Shown here: piece by piece, positions 26,591-35,343 of the stretch
Position numbering within the stretch: the stretch's first letter is position 1
Layout: each line of letters opens with the position of its first letter
Assembly: GCA_024697645.1 (NCBI GenBank)
Contig: JAILFH010000075.1
Span: 1 to 51,374, forward strand
Direction: 5' to 3'
From: Prevotella sp.
GTDB taxonomy: Bacteria; Bacteroidota; Bacteroidia; Bacteroidales; Bacteroidaceae
Length of the DNA stretch: 51,374 bases
Notes under the pieces: generated by a model
What the model saw: the letters and a program-made list of their open reading frames with translations, nothing else
Told to the model about the DNA's origin: nothing
The model's database searches: none
Made by a program: the position numbers and the translations under genes

Positions 26591-28252
26591 CTAATTGATA
26601 TTTAGTAATGCCTTTGCATTGTCGATGGCTGCAGCACTGATGTTGCTGCCACTAAGCATCTGGGCAATTTCCTGAACGCGTTCTTCGGGCGATAGCAGAG
26701 TCATTCGAGTTTGGGTTCCGGCACTGAGTTCCTGTTTCATTACTTTGTAATGAGTGGTGCCCATTGCTGCAATCTGGGGTAGGTGAGTGATGCTGATAAC
26801 CTGACGTTCGGCTTCTCCCATTTCCTTCATAATCGCTGCCATTTGTTCGGCAACACGTCCGCTTACACCTGTATCAATCTCGTCGAAGATGATTGTTGGA
26901 AGTTTAACTGCTCCACTGATCATTGCCTTCAGTGAAAGCATGACGCGGGCAATCTCACCACCTGATGCTACTTCGCTAACGGGCAGAAGCGCGGTGCTCG
27001 TGTTGGCACTGAAGAGGAACGAAACCTTGTCGGCTCCATCGGCAGACAAAGGCTTTTCGCTAAGTTGTACTTCAAAGCGCACGTTAGGAATGCCCAGAGG
27101 AACAAGACGTTTCTTCATTTGTTTCTCAACCACTTGAGCGGCTTTAGTTCTTGTAGAAGTTAACTTCGTTGCATTATCAGCGCACAGTTTCTGCAACTGT
27201 TCAACAAGTTTCTCCTGTTCGGCCAGTTCCTCGTCACTATTGTCAATCTGCGCGAGTTGAGCAGAGAGATTGTCTCTGATTTCAATCAGTTCATCGATTG
27301 AAGAAACATGGAACTTCTGTTGTAGCGTATAAATAGTATCGAGGCGGTCGTTGACTTCCTCAAGTTGCTTCGGATCAAAATCAACCTTCTCAAGTTGATC
27401 GCTGATTTCCTCAGAAATGTCTTTCAGTTCAATATAGGAACTTTCTATTCTGTTTTGAAGTTCTTCTGCAGCAGGAAGAACACCAACAATATCCGAAAGA
27501 CTACTCTTCAGAGAACGCAGTCGCCCGATGATTCCATTCTCATCGGTTGAGAGAATCGTATCAGCCTCATAGAGGGTAGATTTGATTTCCTCAGCGTGGC
27601 TCATAATTTCACTTTGTTGTTCAAGTTCCTCCTGTTCACCTGTAGTAAGACGGGCTTCATCGAGTTCCTTATGCTGGAAGCGAAGAAATTCCTCATTATC
27701 TCGGCTATCTTGAAGTTTTTGTCTGAGTTCGTTCAGTTGGGTCTTTGCTTGCTGATAAGCACTGAATGACTTCGAATATGCTTCACGTTCTTTATTGTTG
27801 GTGGCAATGATGTCGATGACGCTAAGTTGGAAATTCTCTTTCCGAAGCAAAAGATTCTGATGCTGACTATGAACATCAACAAGTTGTTCACCGAGTTCAC
27901 GCATCTGAGCAAGTGAAACAGGACTATCGTTGATGAATGCGCGACTTTTGCCATTGGCAGTGATCTCGCGTCTGACGATACAATCAGTCTCGTCGTAGTC
28001 GAGTTCGTTTTCTGTAAAGAAAGATTCGAAATCGTAGCGCGAAAGGTCGAAATGAGCCTCAATCGTACAACGCTCAGCACCAGTTCGGATGAGTTTGTTG
28101 TCAGCACGATTGCCTAACAGAAGCCCGAGAGCGCCAAGAATGATGCTCTTACCTGCTCCTGTTTCGCCCGTGATAACCGAAAAGCCTGGGCGGAACTCAA
28201 TGTTCAGTTCATCGATAAGTGTGAAATTCTTTATGTAAAGATGCTTAAGCAT
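26591..28252 (-). CDS. recN: DNA repair ATPase RecN
   Basis: This 553-residue SMC-like protein acts in double-strand-break repair. The Walker A loop GETGAGKS is at 29-36 (ITGETGAGKS), a coiled-coil region rich in Glu and Gln extends through roughly 150-370, and the C-terminal ATPase half has the signature EVASGGEIARVMLS and the Walker B TIIFDEIDTGVSG. The length is normal. It starts 9 bp after the DUF4835 gene and precedes the TPR gene by 21 bp, so all belong to one operon led by dnaN. Confidence 0.96.
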   Translation of the reverse strand: MLKHLYIKNFTLIDELNIEFRPGFSVITGETGAGKSIILGALGLLLGNRADNKLIRTGAERCTIEAHFDLSRYDFESFFTENELDYDETDCIVRREITANGKSRAFINDSPVSLAQMRELGEQLVDVHSQHQNLLLRKENFQLSVIDIIATNNKEREAYSKSFSAYQQAKTQLNELRQKLQDSRDNEEFLRFQHKELDEARLTTGEQEELEQQSEIMSHAEEIKSTLYEADTILSTDENGIIGRLRSLKSSLSDIVGVLPAAEELQNRIESSYIELKDISEEISDQLEKVDFDPKQLEEVNDRLDTIYTLQQKFHVSSIDELIEIRDNLSAQLAQIDNSDEELAEQEKLVEQLQKLCADNATKLTSTRTKAAQVVEKQMKKRLVPLGIPNVRFEVQLSEKPLSADGADKVSFLFSANTSTALLPVSEVASGGEIARVMLSLKAMISGAVKLPTIIFDEIDTGVSGRVAEQMAAIMKEMGEAERQVISITHLPQIAAMGTTHYKVMKQELSAGTQTRMTLLSPEERVQEIAQMLSGSNISAAAIDNAKALLNIN

Positions 28253-28261
28253 AGCCAGTTT

Positions 28262-29167
28262 CTATTCCTTGATTTTGTCCCACGCATTGCTCTGGCTTGC
28301 ATTGATGCCAAACAAAATGTCGTAGACGCTCTCTTTCTCCTTCGAAGTACCCTTTCCTTTATAGATGTTTGCAAGTTCGTCGCGCTTATAGTCGGTCCAG
28401 ATCTGAGGGAGCAAACTTAGTGGTTTGTCTTCGTGACATTTCTTAAGTTGCTGTTCGATGGCAGTCGTAATGTTTGTGCGACCACGATCAGCATTGTTCG
28501 CCATTTCATCGAGACCTTGCCGATAGTAGTCGTACTGTAATTGGCGGAAGGGCTGCATTGCTCCATCAAGATAGTCGTTGATGAGAGCAAATCTATTGCG
28601 GTCGTTCTCAAATGCCTTCCATCCTGTGAATCCGAGATTCTGTGCATTGTTGACAAGATTCATGCAACGCTGCAGCACATCTTCACCGCCCATTGGTGCA
28701 AAAGAGTCGAGGTCGAGTCCGATGATCAGGAATGCGTAGTAGGCTACCAGTGCAGTCAACTGATTATCTATAACTTCCTCATTGAATTCGAGTTGGTCGA
28801 ATTGGTTGAAGTTAAAGTTGAAGTCGTTATCTCGGTTGTTGTAGAGAGTAGTTGTATAAGCCGAATTGTATACAGGACGGTTCGCCTGAATCATTGCGTT
28901 ACAGGTGAACTGGTTATTGTCCTTGTCATATTTGGTGACGGTGATATTGAAATTGCAGACGATTCGTTCATTCTTCTGAAACTGCAGATTGGTCCACTGA
29001 CGGTCATTGATGAACTGTTCGAGGGTCTGCTGAAGACTCTCGAAAACACTTGTCTCCGTGCCTTGAATCTGGTTGTGATTGATGTTCACCTTTGCCAGCA
29101 ACTCTTGAGCAGAGATACTTGCGCAAGTGAAGAAAACCATCAAGAAGAGTAAAGCCAATTTCTTCAT
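28262..29167 (-). CDS. Exported DUF4835-family protein
   Basis: This 301-residue protein has a signal peptide (MKKLALLFLMVFFTCASISAQ, given in two parts: MKKLALLFLMVFF and CASISAQ) and then a Bacteroidetes-specific domain I recognise as DUF4835, with RPVYNSAYTTTLYNNRDNDF at about 94-113 and ALVAYYAFLIIGLDLDSF. Members are described in some annotations as type IX secretion accessory proteins (PorD), which I recall but cannot verify. Its position in a DNA-repair operon is conserved in my recollection of related genomes. Between exonuclease and this gene, some relatives carry coaBC; it is absent here. Confidence 0.8.
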   Translation of the reverse strand: MKKLALLFLMVFFTCASISAQELLAKVNINHNQIQGTETSVFESLQQTLEQFINDRQWTNLQFQKNERIVCNFNITVTKYDKDNNQFTCNAMIQANRPVYNSAYTTTLYNNRDNDFNFNFNQFDQLEFNEEVIDNQLTALVAYYAFLIIGLDLDSFAPMGGEDVLQRCMNLVNNAQNLGFTGWKAFENDRNRFALINDYLDGAMQPFRQLQYDYYRQGLDEMANNADRGRTNITTAIEQQLKKCHEDKPLSLLPQIWTDYKRDELANIYKGKGTSKEKESVYDILFGINASQSNAWDKIKE

Positions 29168-29203
29168 CGTTCGAAAATATGTCTACATTTATAATCTTAG
29201 AAC

Positions 29204-30055
29204 CTATTTACCTAAATCTCTCAGACGAATGCGGGTCAGCACTTGCTTCGTATTTCCCGTGAAGTCGCTTGTCATAATCCAACTATAGTAGCCGGGATCA
29301 CGATGCAACACGTCTATAACCGCCTGTCCCTTGTACTTACCGAAGTTGAAGAACTCCTGACGCTTGGGCTTACCGTCATCACCGAGAATAGGTTTCCCGT
29401 TGCTATCAGTCAATTCGTGCCAGACAATTCGTCCTGCAAAATCTACATTGTCGTTTGTCTTAGAGATCAAAGCCAGTTCGTCCATATCGTTGTTCAGAAC
29501 GCGGTCGGCCTCTTCTTGTACACCAGGGGCATAGTGGTCGAGTTGACCCATAAGAACGCGATAGGTGGCTTCGGTGTCCTGATCGGCGCGGTGGGCTTCG
29601 AAGTCATCCTCCATCTTACGGCCGCAGTAGAACTTATAGGCGGCAGCCAGATTGCGGCGTTCCATTCTGTGGAAGATAGCAAGCGCATCAATCAGACGGC
29701 ACTTGGAGAAATCGAAGTCAACGCCTGCTCTCAGAAATTCTTCTGCGAGCATAGGAACATCAAAGTGATTGGAGTTGTAACCAGCAAAGTCGCATCCCGT
29801 GAACTTTGCGTTGAGTCCGGGAGCAAGTTCCTTGAACGTAGGTGCCTGAGCCACCTGTTCATTGGTGATGCCTGTGAGTGCAACAACCTCTGCAGGAATG
29901 GGCTTCTCGGGGTTCACAAAGAGGTTCTCACGCTCCTCTCGACCATCAGGATACACCTTTATATAAGATATCTGAATGACCCTGTCTTTAACAAGATCAA
30001 GCCCCGTTGTCTCCAGGTCGAAGACAACGAGGGGCTTTTTAAGATTTAATTTCAT
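29204..30055 (-). CDS. DEDDh 3'-5' exonuclease (DNA polymerase III epsilon-like)
   Basis: This 283-residue exonuclease removes nucleotides from DNA or RNA 3' ends with two metal ions. The first motif FDLETTGLD gives Asp13 and Glu15; GYNSNHFDVPML supplies the second Asp, and AHRADQDTEAT carries the His and the final Asp of the DEDDh set. A C-terminal segment FGKYKGQ followed by DPGYYSWI is the module seen in exodeoxyribonuclease X-like proteins. It lies 9 bp after dnaN, so its product is made with the sliding clamp, fitting a role in proofreading or repair. Whether it is a true polymerase epsilon subunit is not shown. Confidence 0.93.
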   Translation of the reverse strand: MKLNLKKPLVVFDLETTGLDLVKDRVIQISYIKVYPDGREERENLFVNPEKPIPAEVVALTGITNEQVAQAPTFKELAPGLNAKFTGCDFAGYNSNHFDVPMLAEEFLRAGVDFDFSKCRLIDALAIFHRMERRNLAAAYKFYCGRKMEDDFEAHRADQDTEATYRVLMGQLDHYAPGVQEEADRVLNNDMDELALISKTNDNVDFAGRIVWHELTDSNGKPILGDDGKPKRQEFFNFGKYKGQAVIDVLHRDPGYYSWIMTSDFTGNTKQVLTRIRLRDLGK

Positions 30056-30064
30056 AGAAAAGTT

Positions 30065-31189
30065 TTAATCGTTGAGCAGCATAGGCATAATCAGCATCAG
30101 CACATCCTCGTTCTCGGGCTGAGTAGTAGGAACGATGATGCCTGCGCGGCTGGGATCAGCCAGTTCGATTGAAACCTCTTCACTCTGAAGGTTGTTGAGT
30201 ATTTCAGACAAAGAACTGCCCTTGAAACCTATGTTCATTGACTGACCGGTATATTCGCAAGTGACGACCTCCTTAGCACTTGTAGCAAAGTCGATATCCT
30301 CAGAAGAGAGTTCGAGTTTGCCTGCTTCGAGGTGGAAGCGAATGAGTTGACTGCTCTCACTGGCGAATGGAAGTACGCGCTTCAGGGCTCCAATCAGCGA
30401 ACGGCGATCAATGGTCAGTTGATTTGGATTGTTCTGGGGAATCACTGAGTTGTAGTTCGGATAGCGTCCCTCAATGAGGCGGCATGAAAGAACACCGTCG
30501 GAGAAACTGATCTCTGCCGAACGGTCGTCAAACTTGATTACTACGTCGCCACCATCTTTGCCCAGCACGTTCTTCAACAACGTAGCGGGTTTCTTCGGCA
30601 GAATGAATGCAGCGGGTGCTTCGCTCTTGATGCTGAAGTTCTTGTTGCGAACAAGTTTATGACCGTCGCTGGCTACAACATTCAGGCTTTCGGCTGTCAG
30701 GTCGAAATAGATGCCGTTCATCACAGGACGGAGTTCATCCTGAGCCGTAGCGAAGAGTGAGCGAGAGATGTTGTCGGCAAGTACTGACGACTCAATCGTA
30801 ATCACCGTAGCACCATCAGGAATCTGCTGTGTGCGAGGATATTCGTCGGCATTCTGGGCCGTGAAGTTGTAAAGACCGTTCTGATATATAATCTTAATGG
30901 TAAGATTGTCGGGATTTACCTCGAAGGTCAGCGGTTGCTCGGGTAATTCCTTCATTGCATCCAACAAAGTGCGGTTAGGCAAAGCAAAACTTCCCTCGCC
31001 ATTAGCCTCGTCGAGTTGCATGACAGAGCGCATTACGTTTTCGCTGTCACTAGCGGTAATAAACAATTGCTGATTTCTAACCTCGAACAGAAAACTGTCG
31101 AGTATCGGCAGAGAGTTTTTGCTGTTGATAACTCTTGCCAATGTCTGGAGACGACTGCTCAAAGCAGTGCTAGATAATGTAAATCTCAT
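30065..31189 (-). CDS. dnaN: DNA polymerase III sliding clamp
   Basis: This 374-residue protein forms the ring-shaped clamp that holds the polymerase on DNA. The N-terminus MRFTLSSTALSSRLQTLARV and the LPILDSFLFEV segment fit the first of three clamp domains; AQDELRPVMNGIYFDL and VASDGHKLVR are signatures of the second, and the C-terminal part ends in PTTQPENEDVLMLIMPMLL, where bacterial clamps have the M-P-M/V-R-L-like end. It leads a five-gene operon on the minus strand, with a promoter at 31231-31262, back-to-back with the DUF3127 gene. Confidence 0.97.
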   Translation of the reverse strand: MRFTLSSTALSSRLQTLARVINSKNSLPILDSFLFEVRNQQLFITASDSENVMRSVMQLDEANGEGSFALPNRTLLDAMKELPEQPLTFEVNPDNLTIKIIYQNGLYNFTAQNADEYPRTQQIPDGATVITIESSVLADNISRSLFATAQDELRPVMNGIYFDLTAESLNVVASDGHKLVRNKNFSIKSEAPAAFILPKKPATLLKNVLGKDGGDVVIKFDDRSAEISFSDGVLSCRLIEGRYPNYNSVIPQNNPNQLTIDRRSLIGALKRVLPFASESSQLIRFHLEAGKLELSSEDIDFATSAKEVVTCEYTGQSMNIGFKGSSLSEILNNLQSEEVSIELADPSRAGIIVPTTQPENEDVLMLIMPMLLND

Positions 31190-31230
31190 GGGTATACTGG
31201 TTTTGTAATTATAATTTCGCTATTATCCCA

Positions 31231-31262
31231 CAAAATTACAAAAAAGCATCGGGCAAAACAAA
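31231..31262 (-). promoter_or_regulatory. Promoter of the dnaN operon
   Basis: On the minus strand TTTG (complement of 31259-31262), 20 bp, TAATTTTG (complement of 31231-31238). About 40 bp separate it from the dnaN start. Confidence 0.7.
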
Positions 31263-31354
31263 AAAATTGCAGAAAAAGTTTCGGAATTTAGAACATTTTT
31301 AGTAATTTCGCAAACGAATTCAATAAAAACAACATTTAAAAGAACAGAATAAAT

Positions 31355-31771
31355 ATGGAATTACAAGGAAGAGTCATTGCCGAGACTGCAGAACGTTCAG
31401 GTACTTCGGCACGTGGTGAATGGAAAGTGAAAGGTTTTGTAATTGAGACCCACGAGCAATTTCCCAAGAAGATGCTGTTTGAAGTTTTCGGTGCTGATCG
31501 TCTCGCTCGTTTCAATATTCAGGTTGGTCAGGAAGTTTTGGTGTCGTTCGACATTGATGCTCATGAGTACAATGGCCGCTGGTTCAATAATATTCGCGCC
31601 TTCGACGTTCGTCAGGTTGATCCCGCCCAGTATGGCGCTGCTCCTGTTGTACCGCCCGCAACTGCTTTTGGTGGTCCTGCTCCAACTCCCACTCCTGCAG
31701 CACCTGCTGCCGAAAGTCCGTTCCCTCCCGTACCCACTGAAGGTGAAAGCACAGACGACCTGCCATTCTAA
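31355..31771 (+). CDS. DUF3127 protein with an SSB-like acidic tail
   Basis: This 138-residue protein belongs to DUF3127, a Bacteroidetes family with an OB-like fold (MELQGRVIAETAERSGTS then GEWKVKGFVIET, FEVFGADRLARF). Residues about 1-92 are the domain; then a Pro/Ala-rich linker (about 95-125) leads to the acidic end TDDLPF. The layout of OB domain, disordered linker and acid-hydrophobic tip is that of single-stranded DNA-binding proteins, whose DDDIPF tip recruits repair and replication factors. It is divergent from dnaN with only 165 bp between starts. The family is recognised; an SSB-like function is inference. Confidence 0.88.
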   Translation: MELQGRVIAETAERSGTSARGEWKVKGFVIETHEQFPKKMLFEVFGADRLARFNIQVGQEVLVSFDIDAHEYNGRWFNNIRAFDVRQVDPAQYGAAPVVPPATAFGGPAPTPTPAAPAAESPFPPVPTEGESTDDLPF

Positions 31772-31828
31772 TGGATTTAGTTAAAGACGATAATGGCTGA
31801 GAGCCATATTTTCGTTGGCAATGAGTAT

Positions 31829-31858
31829 AAATCGCGGAACATTTCTTCCGCGATTTTT
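31829..31858 (+). terminator. Terminator after the DUF3127 gene
   Basis: AAATCGCGGAA (31829-31839) pairs perfectly with TTCCGCGATTT (31846-31856), followed by TT. Loop CATTTC. Confidence 0.85.
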
Positions 31859-31918
31859 GCTTTAAATAGACAAATAAACTTGCTCTTATGCGCTTTCATG
31901 TTTGACCGTTTATATAAA

Positions 31919-32163
31919 GCATACCTTTTGACCTTAGAGAGCATACCTTTATACCTATATAAAGACCATCTTTATACCCCTATAAAGGTATCCTTTCTAT
32001 AGTCAAAAGGGCATCTCTGCATGGTCGAAAGCATTGCTTTCTATGGTCAAGGGGATAGCTCTCTATAATCAAGAAGATTGCTTTCTATAATCAAGGGCAT
32101 TTCTCACTATAATCGGGAGGATTGCTTTGGTTCTTAGAGACGATTTCCTATGTTTATAAAAAA
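31919..32163. repeat. Degenerate 22-23 bp tandem array (at least 11 units)
   Basis: Units begin at 31919, 31941, 31964, 31987, 32009, 32031, 32053, 32075, 32097, 32119 and 32141, a spacing of 22 or 23 bp throughout. Common elements are GCATACCTTT or GGATTGCTTT at the start and CTATAATCAAGG-like ends. Two adjacent units hold perfect dyads: CTTTATA, four bases, TATAAAG. The array lies between the 3' ends of two convergent genes, after the DUF3127 terminator. Further degenerate units may extend on both sides (about 31890-32230). No protein coding is evident. Confidence 0.85.
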
Positions 32164-32270
32164 GAATGGTCTCGACGAGAGAGTGGGGAAATCGCTCTAC
32201 GAAAGAGATTGATTCTTATTGATAGTTCGAAATGGTTTAGCAGTTAGAAGAGTGTGTTCTTGAAAAGAAA

Positions 32271-32303
32271 AAGCATTGCTCCGTTCGAAATGGGGCAATG
32301 CTT
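32271..32303. other. Strong 12-bp hairpin beside the array
   Basis: AAGCATTGCTCC (32271-32282) pairs with GGGGCAATGCTT (32292-32303), with one G-T wobble. The GCATTGC core matches the start of some 22-bp units. No T tract follows directly on the + strand; its role is unknown. Confidence 0.55.
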
Positions 32304-32381
32304 ATATAGTGGTTTCTGACATGAAATCTGGTTAGATATTTACTTAGCAGAAATTCAGGGACATACGTGCCGATAGGGCAC

Positions 32382-32412
32382 AAAAAAGCCGCCAGGTCTG
32401 AGACCCAGCGGC
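32382..32412 (-). terminator. Terminator of the 56-aa lipoprotein gene
   Basis: On the minus strand GCCGC-TG-GGTC-TCA-GACC-TG-GCGGC is followed by TTTTTT, 30 bp past the stop codon. Confidence 0.85.
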
Positions 32413-32441
32413 AATCTCTCATTTTTCAATTCGAGCTTTGA

Positions 32442-32612
32442 TTACTCAGCAACAGCTGTGTCAGCGGCTGCGGTGTCAACGGCTGCAGTGTCAACAACAG
32501 TTGTATCAACGGCTGCAGTGTCTTCTGTTACCTCGGCGGGCTTCTGAGCGTTACCACAAGATGCGAACGAGATAGCTACCATAGCTACGAACATAAAAAC
32601 TAATTTCTTCAT
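32442..32612 (-). CDS. 56-aa lipoprotein with Asp-Thr repeats
   Basis: A start codon at 32610-32612 opens a 56-residue frame. Residues 1-18 form a lipoprotein signal (MKKLVFMFVAMVAISFAS) and Cys19 is the lipid site in FASCGN. The mature part is only 38 residues and is dominated by repeats of DTAAVDT and DTTVVDT, giving an acidic, unstructured tail. A TACCTTTG (complement of 32663-32670) provides a -7 box and a strong terminator follows, so it is a complete single-gene unit. Similar tiny Bacteroidetes lipoproteins exist, but I do not know a function. It may be surface-exposed. Confidence 0.85.
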   Translation of the reverse strand: MKKLVFMFVAMVAISFASCGNAQKPAEVTEDTAAVDTTVVDTAAVDTAAADTAVAE

Positions 32613-32920
32613 TTTCTTTGCTTTTAAATCTGTAAAACAATCATTTGTTTATTAAAACGATGCAAAGGTAAGCATTTTTTTGATACGTTGTTCTTTTTTT
32701 TAGAGTTTTTTTTCATCGATTTTGTAACTTTTTTGTAACCTATTGAAAATCAATAACTTACAAACTGTAAAAAATAGTTAAAAATCTGAGGTCTTTTAAG
32801 AAGGCTTGAAAAAAGTGATTTTTTTGATGAAAAAATATCAGTTTTAGATTCATGTCTACAATCTTTTTTGTATCTTTGCAAGTTAGATGACTATATATAT
32901 TATATAAGGTACGCGATAGA
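32613..32920. other. Divergent AT-rich promoter region
   Basis: This spacer separates the divergent lipoprotein and mtaB genes. It contains the -7 box of the lipoprotein gene (complement of 32663-32670, TACCTTTG) and a plus-strand TATCTTTG (32871-32878) before mtaB. The middle is very A- and T-rich with several runs of six or more T; I see no gene in it. Confidence 0.6.
32871..32878 (+). promoter_or_regulatory. -7 element for mtaB
   Basis: TATCTTTG matches the consensus and lies 42 bp before the start codon. The expected -33 TTTG is not at the right spacing, so this is a partial match. Confidence 0.5.
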
Positions 32921-34282
32921 ATGATAGATACATCTGCTTTTCAAGGAAAGTCTGCAGCCTATTTCACGTTAGGCTGTAAGTTGAACTTCTCCGAAACGTC
33001 TACATTTGCCCAGATGCTTCAGCAACTTGGCGTCCGTACTTGTTCGAAAGGTGAGCAGGCTGACATTTGCCTGATCAATACCTGTACTGTGACTGAAGTG
33101 GCCGACCATAAATGCCGGCAAACGATACATCGTCTGGTCCGCAATCATCCGAATGCGTTTGTGGTGGTGACGGGCTGCTATGCTCAGTTGGAACCAGATG
33201 CAATCAGCAAGATAGATGGAGTAGATCTTGTGCTTGGTGCCAATGAAAAGGCGAGCCTAGTGCAGTTTCTCTCTGATGCCTGGACCAGAAAACAGCAGAG
33301 TGGGGAGTCGCTCCACGAATATCATGCTGTGGAAAAGACGCGCGACATCAAGACTTTCGCTCCGTCATGTTCGCGAGGCAATCGCACTCGTTACTTCCTA
33401 AAGGTTCAGGACGGATGCGACTATTTCTGCACTTACTGCACGATTCCCTTTGCACGAGGTTTCTCCCGAAACCCGACCATCGAGTCGCTCGTAGCACAGG
33501 CGGAGGAAACAGCCCGTAACGGAGGTAAGGAAATCGTGCTGACGGGTGTGAACATCGGAGATTTCGGAAAGACCACAGGCGAGTCGTTCCTGGATCTGGT
33601 GAAGGCACTTGACAAGGTGGAAGGCATCAGCCGATATCGCATCAGCAGTCTGGAACCCAATCTGCTCACCGACGAACTCATAGACTTCTGTGCTCACAGT
33701 CGTGCATTCATGCCTCATTTCCATATTCCGCTGCAGAGTGGTTCTGATGAGGTTCTCAAGTTGATGCATCGCCGTTACGACACAGCCCTCTTTGCCCATA
33801 AGATTAAGTTCATCAAGGAGCAAATGCCTGATGCGTTCATTGGAGTTGATGTGATGGTGGGAACACGTGGCGAGACTGAGGAGTGTTTTGAGGAATGCTA
33901 TCAGTTTCTCAATTTGCTTGACGTCACCCAACTTCACGTCTTTCCCTATTCGGAGCGTCCAGGGACGGCTGCACTCAAGATTCCCCATATCGTTTCGGAT
34001 AAGGAGAAGAAGGAACGTTCTCACCGACTTCTGAAACTTTCGGATGAGAAGACGGAGGCATTCTATGCAAAACATCAGGGCCAAGAGGCTGAAGTGTTGT
34101 TTGAGAAAGCGCCACGAGGAAGAGCAATGCATGGATTCACAAGAAACTACATTCGTGTGGAACTTCCTGCAAACTTGGCTCGTGAGGAATATGATAATCA
34201 ACTGATGAAGGTCCGACTTGGTGAATTCAATCACGACAAGACCGCATTGAAGTGTGAATTGACAGAAAGGAATATGATATGA
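32921..34282 (+). CDS. mtaB: tRNA methylthiotransferase MtaB
   Basis: This 453-residue radical-SAM enzyme adds a methylthio group to t6A37 in tRNAs that read ANN codons. The N-terminal UPF0004 domain has the three cluster cysteines Cys19, Cys55 and Cys86. The radical-SAM motif is Cys166-X3-Cys170-X2-Cys173 in GCDYFCTYCTIPFARG, followed by LTGVNIGDFG, characteristic of MtaB rather than MiaB. A TRAM domain occupies about 380-450. Its stop overlaps the start of the GT2 gene by 4 bp (ATGA), so the two are translationally coupled. Confidence 0.95.
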   Translation: MIDTSAFQGKSAAYFTLGCKLNFSETSTFAQMLQQLGVRTCSKGEQADICLINTCTVTEVADHKCRQTIHRLVRNHPNAFVVVTGCYAQLEPDAISKIDGVDLVLGANEKASLVQFLSDAWTRKQQSGESLHEYHAVEKTRDIKTFAPSCSRGNRTRYFLKVQDGCDYFCTYCTIPFARGFSRNPTIESLVAQAEETARNGGKEIVLTGVNIGDFGKTTGESFLDLVKALDKVEGISRYRISSLEPNLLTDELIDFCAHSRAFMPHFHIPLQSGSDEVLKLMHRRYDTALFAHKIKFIKEQMPDAFIGVDVMVGTRGETEECFEECYQFLNLLDVTQLHVFPYSERPGTAALKIPHIVSDKEKKERSHRLLKLSDEKTEAFYAKHQGQEAEVLFEKAPRGRAMHGFTRNYIRVELPANLAREEYDNQLMKVRLGEFNHDKTALKCELTERNMI

Positions 34283-35298
34283 AAACAGCAGTAGTCATAC
34301 TGAACTGGAACGGGAGGAAGATGATGGAACAATACCTTCCGTCAGTCATGGAACATACAAGCGGCGATGCTTCGGTAATCGTTGCTGACAATGCTTCCAG
34401 TGATGACTCTCTGGCGTTTCTTGAGGAGAACTACCCTGATGTGAGAATCATCAGACTCGAAGAGAACTATGGTTTCGCTGATGGCTACAACAGGGCTCTG
34501 AAGCAAGTAGAGGCCGACTATTTCGTGTTGCTCAACAGCGATGTGGAAGTGACTCCGCATTGGCTTGAGCCACTTGTTGACTATATGGATGCTCACGAGG
34601 AAGTGGCCGCCTGTCAGCCCAAAATCCTTTCGTATGTAGCGAAGGGCAAATTTGAATATGCAGGAGCATCGGGCGGTTTCATCGACAAATACGGCTATCC
34701 GTTCTGCAGAGGTCGTGTTTTCGATATGGTGGAGGAAGACGAGGGTCAGTATGATGACGTTTATCAGATTCATTGGGCAACAGGTGCTTGCCTACTGATC
34801 AGAAGCAAGGATTATTGGGCCGTCGGAGGACTCGACAGTCGCTATTTCGCTCACAACGAGGAGATTGATTTCTGCTGGCGACTTCGAATCTTGGGTCGGC
34901 AGATAGTTTGTCAGCCGAGTAGCGTCATCTATCATCTTGGTGGAGGTACGTTGCCAAAGGGCAATTCCAGAAAAACCTTCCTGAATTTCAGAAACAATCT
35001 GACGATGCTCTATAAATGTCTGCCCGATGAGGAAATGAATCATGTGATGCGCTGGCGATGGTTCCTGGACTATCTGGCCGCTTGGCAGACACTCATATTG
35101 AACTTCAACTATGGAGATTTCAAGGCGATTTATCGTGCTCGCAGGGCTTTCAAGAAATGGAAGTCGGACTTTGCTGCTGATCGTCAGCAGATTCAACAAA
35201 GCAGGGTTGTCGACTGGAAGCAAGAGCGAAAACGCTATTCCATTCTCTGGCTCTATTACGTGAAAAGACTCAGGAAATATATGGATTTTCCAGCATAG
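34279..35298 (+). CDS. Family 2 glycosyltransferase
   Basis: This 339-residue cytoplasmic or membrane-associated enzyme transfers a sugar from a nucleotide donor. The GT-A start VVILNWNGRKMM, VADNASSDDS (36-45), ENYGFADGYNRAL and metal-binding NSD (86-88) are typical of GT2 enzymes related to rhamnosyltransferases. No signal peptide or strong membrane segment is seen. It starts within the mtaB stop codon region (4-bp overlap) and pfkA follows 45 bp later. The acceptor is unknown; a cell-surface polysaccharide or lipopolysaccharide role is only a family-level guess. Confidence 0.9.
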   Translation: MKTAVVILNWNGRKMMEQYLPSVMEHTSGDASVIVADNASSDDSLAFLEENYPDVRIIRLEENYGFADGYNRALKQVEADYFVLLNSDVEVTPHWLEPLVDYMDAHEEVAACQPKILSYVAKGKFEYAGASGGFIDKYGYPFCRGRVFDMVEEDEGQYDDVYQIHWATGACLLIRSKDYWAVGGLDSRYFAHNEEIDFCWRLRILGRQIVCQPSSVIYHLGGGTLPKGNSRKTFLNFRNNLTMLYKCLPDEEMNHVMRWRWFLDYLAAWQTLILNFNYGDFKAIYRARRAFKKWKSDFAADRQQIQQSRVVDWKQERKRYSILWLYYVKRLRKYMDFPA

Positions 35299-35343
35299 AG
35301 AATATTTAATAAGGAATCTATTAACAATCAAACAATTAACAAT

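Noticed and set aside
31793..32002. Open frame of 69 codons at the start of the 31.9-kb array
   Set aside because: It runs through the terminator hairpin of the DUF3127 gene and the repeat; no homology.
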